Assembly: GCA_020091685.1 (NCBI GenBank)
Contig: CM034597.1
Location: 29,748,388-29,812,387, forward strand
DNA length: 64,000 nt
Direction of reading: 5' to 3'
Source: Lutjanus erythropterus
Lineage: Eukaryota; Chordata; Actinopteri; Lutjaniformes; Lutjanidae
Shown: one piece after another, positions 24,265-36,030 of the stretch
How the letters are laid out: each line of letters begins with the position of its first letter
Position numbering within the stretch: the stretch's first letter is position 1
Translations under genes and position numbers: made by a program
Notes under the pieces: generated by a model
What the model saw: the letters and a program-made list of their open reading frames with translations, nothing else
The model's database searches: none
Told to the model about the DNA's origin: nothing

Positions 24265-25021
24265 CAGGAGTGGAAGTAACTATATACAAATACTCAAATT
24301 ACTGTAATTAAGTAGTTATTTGGGGTACTTGTACTTTCATAAGTAGATTTTCAAGTCTGTACTTTTACTCAAACCTAAGTATACATTACAAGATGTAATC
24401 TACTTAGTTACTTTTAAACTCGTAGTTGAGTACTGAGTACAATTTGAATTAATATCCAAGCCTTTTGTCTGTGTTTTAGTTGCCAATAAGATGATCTGAT
24501 CACAAAACCAGGATATATGAGCAAAAAACTAAACAAAGCGCTGTGGCACACATTTGGAGTAAGGATGGTAATGATTAATCATTAATCGTCTAATTGCTGT
24601 TAAGTATTTAACCATTTAAAAATGTATTCATGGATATTTTTATTATATTTTGATATTGTTTTGTCTGTCAGAGCTGTTTGTTGAATAAGGAAATTAAACT
24701 TGGTCTAAACTTGAGGAAAAAAATGACAGAAAAAAAAAAAAATGAAAACGAGGACAAAAACATGTTTTGCGTCTTATAAATGATTAATGATTAATCAGTT
24801 GTTATCATTTTCAACTATTTGCAACCCTAGTTTGGAGATGTGACGTGACATCAGTGGTTAAAAAGTAACTAATACTCTGAGTAGTTTTTGTGACAAATAC
24901 TTTGCACTTTAACTTGAGTATATTTCTAACAGCAGCACTTTTACTTGTAATTGAGTAATATTTTAACAATGTAACAGTACTTATACTTGAGTACAGATTT
25001 CCAGTACTCTTTCCACCACTG
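24265..25021. mobile_element. 755-bp TIR element, family C type, with family B-like interior
   Basis: The left end CAGGAGTGGAAGTAACTA and the right end CCAGTACTCTTTCCACCACTG are diverged inverted copies, each followed inward by ACTCAA/AAGTA-rich sequence. The interior (about 24580-24830) has ATTAATCATTAATCG phrases typical of family B. There is no coding capacity. It is a non-autonomous DNA-transposon-like element. Confidence 0.6.
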
Positions 25022-25339
25022 TTCACTCCATAAAACAGCTGCTGAGTATGAAAAATATAATTTTGCCAGTAAGTGTATTCAATCTGTAGAGTACAAAGTC
25101 AGTCGAGCTCCACCTAGCGGTCTAACCGTGCGTGTCCCCAACCCAACACAAATCATTAGTTAGATGTTTAGACACGTCCACCCAGACATTTTTCTGAACG
25201 GTCCACAGTTTAATCTGTCCCACCCTGTCCTGTTCTTTGAGACAGTTAACTCTCAATATGAGAGAGATCTTGGTGGGTGGCAGCTGGACGCCTCAGAACT
25301 ATTCTGACGAGCACGGCACAATGCGCATAGTCACATGAC

Positions 25340-25925
25340 ACTGAACTCAAGCACCAGCCAGTGCTTTCAAAGTCCAGAAATGTTGAGACCTTAGGCCAAA
25401 ACACACATCATGTGGTTTACCTTTGCAGGCACATTCACACCCACGTCCTCTCCAGATAAATCCAAAGTAATTAACTGTGGATTTCTCTACTATTGTCGTC
25501 CCCTCGATCATTATTTTAAAGCCATCAGATTTCTTTAAATTACACCTATAACCAAAAAAAAAAGAATGGACTCTGGCTGCCAAGCTTCAGGGACATCTTA
25601 TTACTGAGTTTAGGGTTTTTTTTCAATCACACTTTTCTCTTTTGCGACATAAATAAGGCAGAATCATCTGCATAGAGAAAAAGATCACAACAACATGCTG
25701 AATTTAAATCATGTACATACTGCTGGAGAAAGAGACCCTAACTCGCCTCCCTGAGTAACTCCACACTCCAGTGTTTCGGGATTGTAAAGTAAATCCATTA
25801 ACATCCACTTTTGTATTCTGTGTTTAAGATACAGTAAGAACCAAATCATGAGACCACTGACTCACTAAAGCCCTCAGCTTCCAGCTTCATCAGCAGAATC
25901 AAGTCATCTACAGTGTCAAGGTTCC
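25340..25925 (-). pseudogene. decayed LINE reverse transcriptase fragment
   Basis: On the minus strand, broken frames show an order typical of non-LTR reverse transcriptases. There is a K-L-E-A-x-G-F-S-x-S-V-V segment near 25870, a G-V-T-Q-G-G-E-L-G segment near 25755, then the catalytic-site motif L-Y-A-D-D-S-A-L near 25665. Further on is an F-K-I-M-I-E-G-T-T-I-V-E-K-S segment near 25500, with a Y-F-G-F segment after it. Frame changes and stops between these blocks show it is dead. The clade (Rex/L2/CR1-like) cannot be fixed by eye. Neither the 5' end nor a full endonuclease domain was found. Confidence 0.75.
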
Positions 25926-25977
25926 TTTTATAGGTTGAACATCAGCATCCTGCTGTTTCCCTCCATCAGTTTTGCTT

Positions 25978-26960
25978 CTATTTGTAGTAATTTTGTCTCT
26001 TTTTGTCCCTTTTTCTCTACTTTTGGTGGTTTTGTGTATTTCTGTGGATGTGTTGCCTCTTTTTTTGTAGTAATTTACATGTCTTGGTGATAATTTTATC
26101 TCTTTGCATTTTGCGTATTTTAGTTGTCATCCATCTTTCTGTAGTTTTGTGTCTCTTATTAATGCATTTTTTTTCTCCTTATGGTCATTTTGTGTCTTTT
26201 TGTGGATATTTCAACTCTTTTTGTGGTACTTTACATCTCTTTGTGATCATGTTGTGTCTCTTTGTGGTTGTTTGTCTTTTTCTCAACATGTTGTTCTTTG
26301 CCTCTTTTGTAGTTGTTTCTTCTCTTTGCAATCATTTTTTCTCTTTGTGGTTGTGCATTTTGGATATTTTAATAGTTGTTATGCATAGTTTTGTGTCTCT
26401 TTGTGTTTGTTTTGCCTCTTTTTGCTGCCTTTTTCTCCTTTTGGTCATTTTGTGCCCTTTTGTAGATATTTCATCTCTTTTTGTTGTATTTTATGTCTCT
26501 CTGTGATCATTTTGTGTCTTGTTGTAGTTGTTTGTGTTTGTTTGTGAACATTTGTGAATATTTTGTGATTGTATGTGTCTTTTTATGAAAGTTTTGTGTT
26601 TTTTTTATAGTTGTTTGTATTTCTGTGAAAATGTTTGTGTCTTTTTTAGGATCATTTTGTGTCTTTTTATTAATTTTATGGTTATGTCTTTTTGTGAACA
26701 TGTTTGTGTCTTTTTGTTGATGTGTTGCCTCTTTTTGTAGTATTTTACATCTCTTTGTGCTCATTTTGTGCCTCTTTGTGCTCATTGTGTGTCTCTTTGT
26801 GATCACCTTACATCTCTCTGTGGTTATTTGTCTTTTCTGAACATTTTGTGTCTTTTTGTGGATGTTTCATCTCTTTTTGTTGTATTTTATGGCTCTTTGT
26901 GATCATTGTGCATCTCTTTGTGTTGTTTATGTGTTTTGTAATCATTTTTTGAACATTTTG
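25978..26960. repeat. 1-kb degenerate minisatellite (TTTGTG/TCTCTTT units)
   Basis: About a kilobase of strongly strand-biased T/G-rich sequence is built of variable 20-30 base units such as TTTGTGTCTCTTTGTGGT and CATTTTGTG. A smaller stretch of the same kind lies near 23800-23890. The bias opens long frames on both strands (for example 26003-26506 on +) that are compositional artefacts. Confidence 0.85.
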
Positions 26961-27211
26961 TGGTTTTGCGTTCTATTTCTGACATGAAATACATACATGA
27001 AATACAGATTTAATGATTTAAAATATTCAGTTTCATTTTGAAATAAGTAGAACAGAACAATAATTGTAAGTAAGAAATGTAACATCATGCTTTATTTCTT
27101 TTCTGTTATTTCTAGGTTTCATCATCACCATCATGTCTGTGTTGTTGCCAGCAGCGTCACAAGCTTGTAAGTCACTTTATCACACACAAACTGGTATTAA
27201 GTAATAACACA

Positions 27212-27226
27212 GCGCCCTCTGCTGCC
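27212..27226 (-). promoter_or_regulatory. CTCF-like motif 2
   Basis: The minus strand reads GGCAGCAGAGGGCGC, one mismatch from the CTCF core. It lies in short non-repetitive sequence. Confidence 0.35.
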
Positions 27227-28656
27227 ACATTAATTCATATGCATGCAGCAGCAACAAGAAGAAGGGAAAAGGAGGAAATCTTGATTTTATGAGCAAGTTT
27301 TAGTTCATTAAGCTTCACAATTCTCTAACAAATGTGAGTATTTTAATTTGGTACTTTCCTGGTGACTTTGCATCACTTTGTGTTTTATCTTAAGAGGTCT
27401 CACTCCTGAGGGACTCGGTTTGAGACCTCACTGTGTCATCCACAGTGTTTATATTAAGTGCCTAATTAAACACAGACAGATTTCCAAAATATCCCAGGAC
27501 CTCAAAGTTATGCACCCAAAAAGCACATTGGAATTGGTTCTCAAATAAATAGCTGCCAATCATCCATGTGCAAAACATTAATCTTGTGTTTGGTGCTCCG
27601 GCTGTGACTGGTTTGAAGAGGGTAAAGCTGTTCTCAAGGCCACAAAGCGCCCCTCACAGTACGGCAGTCTTCCCCCCTTTTTACCCCAAAACTCAACATT
27701 TAAGACCAGACAGCGGACGAGCAGAGCTGCTCTGAAAATCCAAATAAGGCTGTGGAAAGCGACCGAAGAAAACTTTTCCTTTAGACTGAGCTGTTTCTGA
27801 TTTAGTTTCCCTGATGAATGGTTTAATTTTCTCACACGATGACACATGAACAGTCTCATCTCTCTTTATTTGCACGCCATCACAGAAACTGAGCCGAGGA
27901 GATGTTTTAGATCTATTTAATATTCACTTAACTGTCTGAAAATGGCTCTGCAGCAACAACAGACAAAAAGGCCGAATAGCACTATGGAATTAAGTCCTTA
28001 CTCGCCATACAATTACAATTTTCTTCTCATTCGTGCATTCAGCAGTCACATTTTCAAAGCAGATCACACACAGGCATAAACTGTCAAAATGAAACATTTA
28101 GTTTGCAAAAGGCTCTAACACTCACAAATCGTTAAAAACATTCAGCAAAAGCAAATACTTCTATCAAATAGTACAACTTGTGGTCAAATCAATGCATTCT
28201 TACATTCAATCACACAATAGACAACAATTTGTGCTTTATCTGTGCCATTTGTTGATACTTTATAGTACGTGCCAAATAAGACAAGCAACTATATGACAGC
28301 ATGAATTGTAATTAAGATAACAAACTCGCACCTTTTGAGATGTCCTCTAGAAATACTGTGAAAAAACAAAACATAACAAACAAAAAAACAAAAGGAGACA
28401 TTTTCTTCACTAATTTAAAAGTATTCTCATGTGCAGGTCTGTCTGTTCCCATGAACTGTCACTGACATGTTAACACTTAGACTCTGAAAATGAATGAATG
28501 AAGAAAAAAAAAGAAAAAAATCGACTTAAATGGGGGAAAAAAACAGATAAAAAACAAACAAGAATATGAATAAAGTTCAATAAACAATAAACCCATACAA
28601 CAAATTCAATAGACAAATTCTCAAGCAGCACAAATGAAATCCTACGTGTTTGAAAA

Positions 28657-28677
28657 GTAGTAGTAGTAGTAGTAGTA
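28657..28677. repeat. (TAG)n short tandem repeat
   Basis: Seven perfect GTA/TAG units. Confidence 0.9.
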
Positions 28678-29454
28678 TTTCTCTACACATTGTAAAATCA
28701 GTCAATATACCCATCCATGCATTTCCAGAGGTTGCATTTTGCACAGAAAATCAGAACGGAACATATTCTAAATGGAATAAGTTCTACACAAACAGAAAAA
28801 AAAACAGTTGTGGAAAGAAAAAAAGAAAGCATGAATTACAAAAGTCCGTAAGCATCATCTCTTTGCAGAGCTGGCCGGCACTTCATAGTCTGTAGACTGA
28901 TCAAAATATGTAGAACATCACTGGACACTGTACAAGGGATTGTTTCAAACAAGGAATACTTGAACCAAAACTATCGATATAGCACATATAGTGGCTAGTT
29001 TGTACAGATTTTAGAGAAAAGTTGTTTTCCACTTCTGCTTTTGTCAAAATGTCCAAACGTTTTATTGTGTGTTCACCTGATTGGTGAGTTGAATTAAGCA
29101 GCTGAGTGTCTGTACATCTGACAGCCGCGTTTGATCCGTTGGTTTTAAAGGGCAAAAAGTGACATCATATTTGATTTCTGTGTCTAATGTAAAGAAATGG
29201 TACTTTGCAAAAAGCGTGAGGCTGAGAATGTGCTTATAGTTGTGCAGATCTGGGCTGAGGTTTTGTTTGAGTGTCAGGTTTCACTAACTGTGTATTATTT
29301 TTAATTTAAGTGCTCAAGTAATTGTGAAAAAACTGAGAAAGAAAAAAGAAAAGAAAAAAATTGAAACCAGTAAAAAAAAAATTGTTAACACATTTGCAAG
29401 AGAAGACTTCTAAACCAAAGAATCCTCATTAGCACCAGTACAGTCACTGGGGTT

Positions 29455-29923
29455 GCATTTTATTTTACAGTACACTAATAAAACTTAACAAGCTGTGCTT
29501 TGTATCAAATTAGACACAAATACCCTTATTAGACCTTAATCAGAGCTTATTAGAGGGTAATTAGGGACACTTTACAACAAAACTGTACTGTGAACTGAAG
29601 TTTGTTATTTCCTACTGTTATACCCTCATTAGACATTTTTGTGGGTAATTAGTATCCAATAACATGTATTATTTCTAATTTTGTCAAATTTGACTAAGAC
29701 GACGGCTTGTTAGCTCTTGTTAGGGTGTAGCTGTGTTTGTTCAGGGTTTAAAATAAGAACATATTTCTATCTAATTTGATACAAGTACAGCTTGTTAAGT
29801 ATTTTTTGAGTAACATGTTTTCCTGTCAAATAAATAACATTAATTTTAGTTTTTGTCTAATTTGATACAAAGTACGGCTCAGTACATCTTATTAGTGAAC
29901 TGTATGATAAAGTGGGAATGGCT
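29455..29923. mobile_element. foldback-type element with ~65-bp terminal inverted repeats
   Basis: The left arm (29455-29520) contains ACACTAATAAAACTTAACAA and CTTTGTATCAAATTAGAC. The right arm (29853-29923) contains GTCTAATTTGATACAAAG and TCTTATTAGTGAACTGTA, which are its inverse with few mismatches. An inner partial repeat of the arm lies near 29770-29810. It is non-coding, about 470 bp, and consistent with a non-autonomous DNA transposon. Confidence 0.7.
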
Positions 29924-31329
29924 CTGGTTATTCTTTAGTCATGCACACTTATACACACTGAATAAACACAACATACAAAAACAGCTCAACTCACTGAATT
30001 AAAAATCCTGTTCAACAGACATTAAATCAAACAGAATTATTAATCAATCACTCAGTTAAAAATAATAAGCAATAAATGAATTCTACAAGAATTCATAGCA
30101 AACTTGATTTTTTCCTCCTTCATTTATACAAATAAATACCACTTATTAATAAACATAAATCATTATCTGAATCACTTTCTCAAATTACCTGTTTATCCAT
30201 CCTGTGCTTTCATTCATATTCCAAGAACAATTCTCACAGTCTCTGCAAGCAGGGATTTCTACTTACTTTCTTACACCATTAATCTTAAACACTTCGTTTC
30301 AGGAAGTCTGGCATGATTTTATAACATCAAAGCCAAGTTTTCCATATTTTCCCATTTTCAGAAAAGTTGAAATAGAAGAGGCAACATCATAAAAGTCCTC
30401 ATGATATTAAATAATGGACAATGTCTCTAAATTGCTTGTGACATACGCAATAACAATACACAAAAGTTTAATCACCCTGATACTGGCTCTGTTTGATCAT
30501 GTGATCAGAGACGGGTTTAATTTAACAGGAATGTGCTGTATTAACTCTTTAAAAACAAGCTCTCCTACACTTTATCAGTGGTGTAATGTAAAGTAGCCTA
30601 CATTTACTATACTACTTTAAAAATATATGTTTGTCCTAACTTAACAAAAAAAGCTAGTATCCAGGCAGCCTTTAAAATTTTAAGATGAAGGACTCTGAAA
30701 AGACAAATTGAGGTTGTAATGATTTAAAACAAATAAACTTTTCTAGCCAAATAAACTTCATATTAATTAAGTTGTTATTATTGTCAAAAAAACAAACAAA
30801 CAAAAAAACAAAAACAAAACAAAAAAAACATGACTTATCTGAAAGTGTATTAGAGACAGCACAAGTTTTCAAATATTAATTTTCTTCTAAATATAAAACG
30901 ATAGGTCTTAGGAAAGTTTTAACTCTCTTAATATGCAGAATGTGTTTCTTTAGAAACTTAATTTCATGAGTTGATTGAACTCATTCATTGAACTCATAAT
31001 TTCAAGTGAAAAGAAGAAGTGGTTGGAAAATAAATACAAGAAATGTTAAGTTGAAATAACTTGAACATGTGCCTTAACTTAATAAAAAAGATTAGTTGAT
31101 TCCACTACATTATTGTATGATTTTTTTACAGTGTACAAATACAAGATGCATGAATATAAAATATACTTAACTATCTAAAACCTGAAAACAGGCCTGTTTT
31201 TCTGACACCACGGAAAGCCGACTTTTTAGAGATATGTGCTTCTGACAGGACAGTCATGCCACACATGATCTTATAGACCATGATGCATTTCTGTAGATTT
31301 AACCACCAACAGTACATAGTAGTTAAAAT

Positions 31330-31575
31330 GTTCTCAACCTTACATGCAACACATTAATGCAGCAGTAATATTAATCCCAAAACGTCAGATATAGTAAAAC
31401 ACTGACGGGGGCCATTTTACTGCACAATAAGTACTTTTCATACTTTAAGTATATTTTCCTGATAAAACTTACAAACTTTTACTGACTGTAGGTAAGATCT
31501 TTTACCTGTACTGCAGTATTTTAACAGTGTGGAACAGTATTTTTACTTAAGTTTAGGATCTGGATGATTCTGCTT
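31330..31575 (-). repeat. family C fragment (AAGTACTTTT-rich)
   Basis: ACAATAAGTACTTTTCATAC, TACTGCAGTATTTTAACAG and ATTTTTACTTAAGTTTAGG match the right half of the family C elements, as at 39340-39440. Confidence 0.5.
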
Positions 31576-31646
31576 TGGATGTTTATCAGTAAAACTAGTA
31601 AAAGCTTCTAAAAATAAGTAAGAGTCCAAAACTTTGCAGCTGAATT

Positions 31647-31660
31647 CTGCCCCCTAGTGG
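31647..31660 (-). promoter_or_regulatory. CTCF-like motif 3
   Basis: The minus strand reads CCACTAGGGGGCAG, a perfect match to CCASYAGRKGGC. Sequence-only call. Confidence 0.4.
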
Positions 31661-32034
31661 ATTATCTACACCCACCAACACCTACCTCTTCTGGATTGGT
31701 CTCATCTTCTTTTCCCTTTTGTTCCTTTCTTTATTCTAGGGTCTTTAAAGCAGCAGCATCTTTCAGAAGAGGAACAATTGTGCTGCTGTCAGCTTCTCTT
31801 TAACCTGTATGTCTCTAGTGTTGGATCACTGAGCACAAATAGCTCTTTTGTAATAGAGCTCTGTGAACTATTGCACTCATTTCCAGCTCTATATTTTCAT
31901 TCGAGGATTCCACTGGAGCAGGTTTGCATGATTCACAGTGCTAAAACATCCTTAATGATCTTGTACTTGCCCTTTATGTGGCCTGTCTGTTCACCCTCTA
32001 TCTGAAACAAGTTTCATGGTGTCATGAATTACTG

Positions 32035-32700
32035 TACAAAAGCAGAACTTTATTCACCGATTTTGAGGAGACTGGATTATCTTTCATTAAATAATTTTCT
32101 GGTCTTCCCTGTGATGTCCTCCAGCTGCTCTGCCTTAACTTTCAGTGATTTATGCTTCAGGGTTTTCTGATGGAAAGATAGTTTTACTTGTTGGCAACTT
32201 TAGCTGCTAGCTGGCTAGTTGGCTCAGGGACCAGACTGACTATACAAGACTACAGAACCCTGAGTCCTTCTGAGCACCGTCTTAGCATAGAAAATTAAAT
32301 ATAATACATAAATAAATACAATTAAATAGCAATATGAGGCAGCGAGTTTGATTAATTTATCAGACCACAAATGAGTCAAGAATTAAGTTGGACAGAGGTA
32401 AGTGTTTCTGGGGGCAGATTATTTTACGGAAGCACACAACTTTATAATTTTATGCACTGCTTTTTTGGTGAAAGTGGATCAGATTTTATGAAGAAAATAT
32501 TTTTGTTTTTCTTTCTGATGTCCTCTGGCCGCTCTGCATCAACTTTATGTGTTTCATGGAGTTTTTACTGATGGACAAAGATGTACTTGTTGTTAGCGGT
32601 TAGCTACTTTAGCCGCAAACTGATAGTTAGCTCCATGCAGCTGACTGTGGCTGGACTGGGAGCTCAGAACACCGAGGAAGTGCAGGCTAAGTAAGGATGA
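32035..32700. repeat. diverged direct duplication (~400-bp spacing)
   Basis: The block around 32110-32225 (GTGATGTCCTCCAGCTGCTC, TTTTACTTGTTGGCAACTT, TAGCTGCTAGCTGGCTAG) recurs in diverged form around 32515-32640 (TGATGTCCTCTGGCCGCTC, ACTTGTTGTTAGCGG, TAGCTACTTTAGCCGC). No coding evidence. Confidence 0.5.
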
Positions 32701-32729
32701 TTCATTCTGTCGGGGTTTATTTTGGCAGT

Positions 32730-32955
32730 AATGACCTGCTTACTGTACATTATCCTGCTTATTATGTGGTTACCAAAAAAATAATAAGCTGACACAAAAT
32801 TTTGATTTTAAAATGATTTTTATAGATTTTCTTTCTCATTAGTGACCTGCTTACTGTACATTATGTTGCTTGTCACATCGTTATGTACCAAAAAAGCAAT
32901 AATTTGACACAAATATAATTTAAATTTTCATTTTGAAATGATTTTAGTGATTTAA
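32730..32955. repeat. two-copy tandem repeat, period about 111 bp
   Basis: The phrase TGACCTGCTTACTGTACATT starts at 32732 and again at 32843. Similar flanking sequence follows each (ACCAAAAAA..AATAA..TGACACAAA, then an AT-rich tail). Confidence 0.8.
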
Positions 32956-33788
32956 CAATGATTTTACTGCTCATCAAGAGTTTATAATCAGAACTGTGTC
33001 CATAGCAGCGGTCTGCTATACAGAGAAAACAGAATTTAGAACGATATAATTGACCAATCAGAACTGAGTATTTAACAAGGCCATGTAACAACCAGCAGTA
33101 GCGGTCAGCTACTTCAGCAACAAATAAAGATACCTGTCCATCAAAGACACAAATAAAATATAATGTAAATCACAGCAGCAGGATGTCAGAGGGAAGAGCA
33201 GAAAATATGGGATTTTCCTTCACAACTGAAGGAAAGGAAAGGCCTTTTCTATGAGACACACGACACGGCCATGTTGTTTAAAATAGGAAAAAAGTTGGAA
33301 ACTTTGGCCACGTTTAATATGAACATCCAACACTGTAACATTATATATATGTGACAGAAAATAAAGGAAAGCAAAATAGGTTTAACTGAATCTGTTCGCC
33401 ACTGAGCAGCGCCACTGAGACAGCTAGACATACAGCACTGTTCATTGACATATATAAAGATGGACGCCACAACTCAACCTCCTCCCACTGGACAAAATAC
33501 TCAGTATTATATGTGCTTATGTTTTGTCTATCTGTGCAGTACAGTTTTAGATATTATTTTATTAATTTATCTTTTGTTTGTTTTGTCTAATTTAGCTCTT
33601 TATTCCCACAGAAGGGATTTTGCTTGTGTTTGGTGATCTACAATTTTGTCTGTTTTTTTTTTTCATTTTGTCACTAAATTATTGATAAAAAAAAAAAAAT
33701 GAAATCCAAGCTGATGAACATAAATACATCAACATGATTAGAACTACCTTAAATGATATATATATATGATCTGCACTTTGTTGTTTTA

Positions 33789-34083
33789 GTTTGGTCCATC
33801 TACTAACATGTGGGCGTTTCCCACCGACACTTTTGGCTGCGCCAAGTCAAAACATACCGTGCCAAATTGCACTTCCATTATCACTTTCAGCGCGCCACAC
33901 CTAAGATGGACGTACTCTGGAGTGGGGCCAAAGTGAGCCGGACCCTCCTCCAAGTGGGTTGTGGTGACGTGTCATGACTGTGACATTATGACCTGTACTG
34001 CAGCCAGCCGCCAGGGGGCGAGCAAGATGTTTTGATTTCACTTGTAGAAAGATGTCATGTCGTTCCTTTCTATGTATGTCAAT
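33789..34083 (+). repeat. teleost interspersed repeat family I
   Basis: The sequence has TTTGGTCCATCTACTAAC near its start, AAGATGGACGTACTCTGG and CCAAGTGGGTTGTGGTGACG in the middle, and CAAGATGTTTTGATTTCAC then GATGTCATGTCGTTCC at its end. I recognise these phrases as a common fish repeat. It has no intact coding frame. It carries a CTCF-like motif at 34008-34023. Confidence 0.55.
34008..34023 (+). promoter_or_regulatory. CTCF-like motif 4 (inside a repeat)
   Basis: CCGCCAGGGGGCGAGC on + closely matches the CTCF core with the GC-rich downstream part. It lies within repeat family I. Confidence 0.4.
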
Positions 34084-34429
34084 TACACTGTACATTAATG
34101 TCCCCAGTTTGCCTGAGTTTTTTCCTGCCTACTTAGGTGAGTGTTCACTAACAAGCCCTCAAGAGCCACCATCCCTTTCCAATTCCAGATTCAGCTACTG
34201 TAGCAGACTCTCCCTCTCACTGCCCACTGCATCTGTGCTTCATTTGACCCAATCTGCTGCGACACTATTACAGAACTGTAGCTCCAGGATGCTTGAAGGT
34301 TTCCAGGAAACTAACTTTCCAGGAAGAAGGTTAGATGATTGTTTCAACAACTTTTTCAGATTAAAATCTTTTTTTATATGTATATAACACTAGTCCCAGT
34401 TTCCAGATCTGCAGACGTTTTACTGAGCA

Positions 34430-34910
34430 TATTTTCCAGAGAGCTCAGTAAAGCTACTTCTTGGAAAAAGCTGCAGCTCCAGTGAGGACTGAGGATCACA
34501 GGATTTAAAGCTCAGCAGCTGTGAACTGAAAAAGGAGATACATCAGAAACACTCTGTGGACTCAGAGAGTCAGAGTGCTGAACCTACAGCGAGGAGCTGC
34601 TGAGAGGGAGGTTCTCAGCAGCTGGAGGAAGCTTTTTAAAAGTGAACCAGGAGGATCTGAAGGCCGTGATGAAGCATGTGATCTCCCATCCAGCTCAGCA
34701 GCACGACGCAGGCTGAGCAGCAGATTGAGAGCCACGTCAGCCAGCAGGCCTCGAAGGAGAAGCTGCAAATGTGGGCGACAACGTGATGTTCAGATCTGTG
34801 TGATCTGGAGAGCAGAGCTGAGACAGATGCTGGAGGAACGACTGGATCTTTAAACCCCTGGCCCCGCCCCTGATGGAGGAGGTGGAGAAGGTGAAGAAGC
34901 TTCATCAGGT
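34430..34910 (+). other. unassigned purine-rich, frame-bearing segment
   Basis: A GA-rich stretch with short overlapping + frames. One frame reads K-A-V-M-K-H-V-I-S-H-P-A-Q, another M-E-E-V-E-K-V-K-K-L-H-Q just before GTCAGTGAGT, a possible donor at 34910. The frames are broken by stops. It may be a decayed coiled-coil gene fragment or simply GA-rich DNA. I do not recognise a family. Confidence 0.25.
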
Positions 34911-34919
34911 CAGTGAGTG

Positions 34920-34920
<1 letters not shown>

Positions 34921-34979
<59 letters not shown>
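34921..34979. repeat. (CA)n microsatellite
   Basis: Thirty perfect AC units. Confidence 0.98.
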
Positions 34980-34984
<5 letters not shown>

Positions 34985-35589
34985 ACACAACCTCAACCTC
35001 TCAACCTTAAAAACATTTCCAGCCAATCAAACAGGTACTTGAGTATTTCAAAGGTAAATATTTTAGTTTAAACTTTATATACTTAAACCTGTGATCAGTT
35101 TATAACAATATGATGCAATTTCAGTCCTTAAATGAGCCTTTAATGTCTTGTTTTTGTTTTTTTTTTTGGAAACATGTCACATGCAGTCTGCCAGTGCTTT
35201 AAGAATATTTGATAAGAAGGAAATTCTTGTGCCAGTGATTGCTCAAAAATTACAGTGATATAAGAATAAAAACAATAGAATTATAAATGTTAAGTGTATA
35301 AGAAGTAAATGCAAAAAACAATGCCTAATAGAAACAAATAAAGATGAATTTAGTAAAATAAGTAAACTAAAGTAAAGCATTAAGCAGTAAAAAAATTTCT
35401 AAATTTCTGATTAAAGTTTTCAGAATTCTACTGCAGCAAACTACTTTATTCGTTTTTGTTTCAAGCTACAGACATTCATTTCTAGAGTTTTTTTAAAATT
35501 TTTTTTTAAAAATAAGTTGATTTGAATTAAAAACAAAAAACATCCTCACTGACATCAGATTTATTTCAGTAAGAAAATGAGGTTTGCAG

Positions 35590-35730
35590 GACTCTGTCTG
35601 AATAAAACACAATCAGATCAGATATTTTTGTATAATTAGTACTTTAACTTAAGCAAGATTTTTAATGCATGCCTTTTATTTGTAATTAAGTATTTTTGTA
35701 GTAAAGGATCTGAATGCTTCTTCCACCACT
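35590..35730 (-). repeat. family C fragment ending CCACCACT
   Basis: ATTAGTACTTTAACTTAAG, TTATTTGTAATTAAGTATTT and CTTCTTCCACCACT mirror the CAGTGGTGG starts. A copy in the other orientation begins at 35913. Confidence 0.55.
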
Positions 35731-35912
35731 CCATTTACTTATGAATGTTGGTGATCGGGTTATAGTTGACTGTCGATTCCTCTGAGGCTTCTGTTCATGT
35801 TCACATGTTAATTTTATTGCCAGCATGCTACCTGTATTAGCATGCTGACATCAGCATTCAGCTAAAAGCACTGGATATCTGAGAACGGTGATGTTGTGTT
35901 TTCATATATTGT

Positions 35913-36030
35913 CAGTGGTGGAAAAAGTTTTCAGATCTTTTACTAATACCATTCTGTAGAAATACTGTTACAAGTAAAAGTCCTGCATTGAAAATATTAC
36001 TTATGCACAGTAAAAGTCCCTCTGCAATAT
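35913..36030 (+). repeat. family C fragment starting CAGTGGTGG
   Basis: CAGTGGTGGAAAAAGTTTTC, then ATACTGTTACAAGTAAAAG and GTAAAAGTCCCTCTGC. With the inverted fragment ending at 35730, the two face each other across about 180 bp. Confidence 0.55.

Noticed and set aside
26003..26506. 167-codon frame rich in Phe, Leu and Cys on +
   Set aside because: It is produced by the T/G-rich minisatellite. The 'transmembrane-like' composition is an artefact of TTT/TTG repeats.
27115..27166. Exon-like segment between TTTCTAG and GTAAGT on +
   Set aside because: An isolated splice-site pair with no coding similarity. Such pairs are expected by chance in 64 kb.
34636..34986. 116-codon - frame beginning with Cys/Val repeats
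   Set aside because: The start is the translated CA microsatellite. The remainder has no match.
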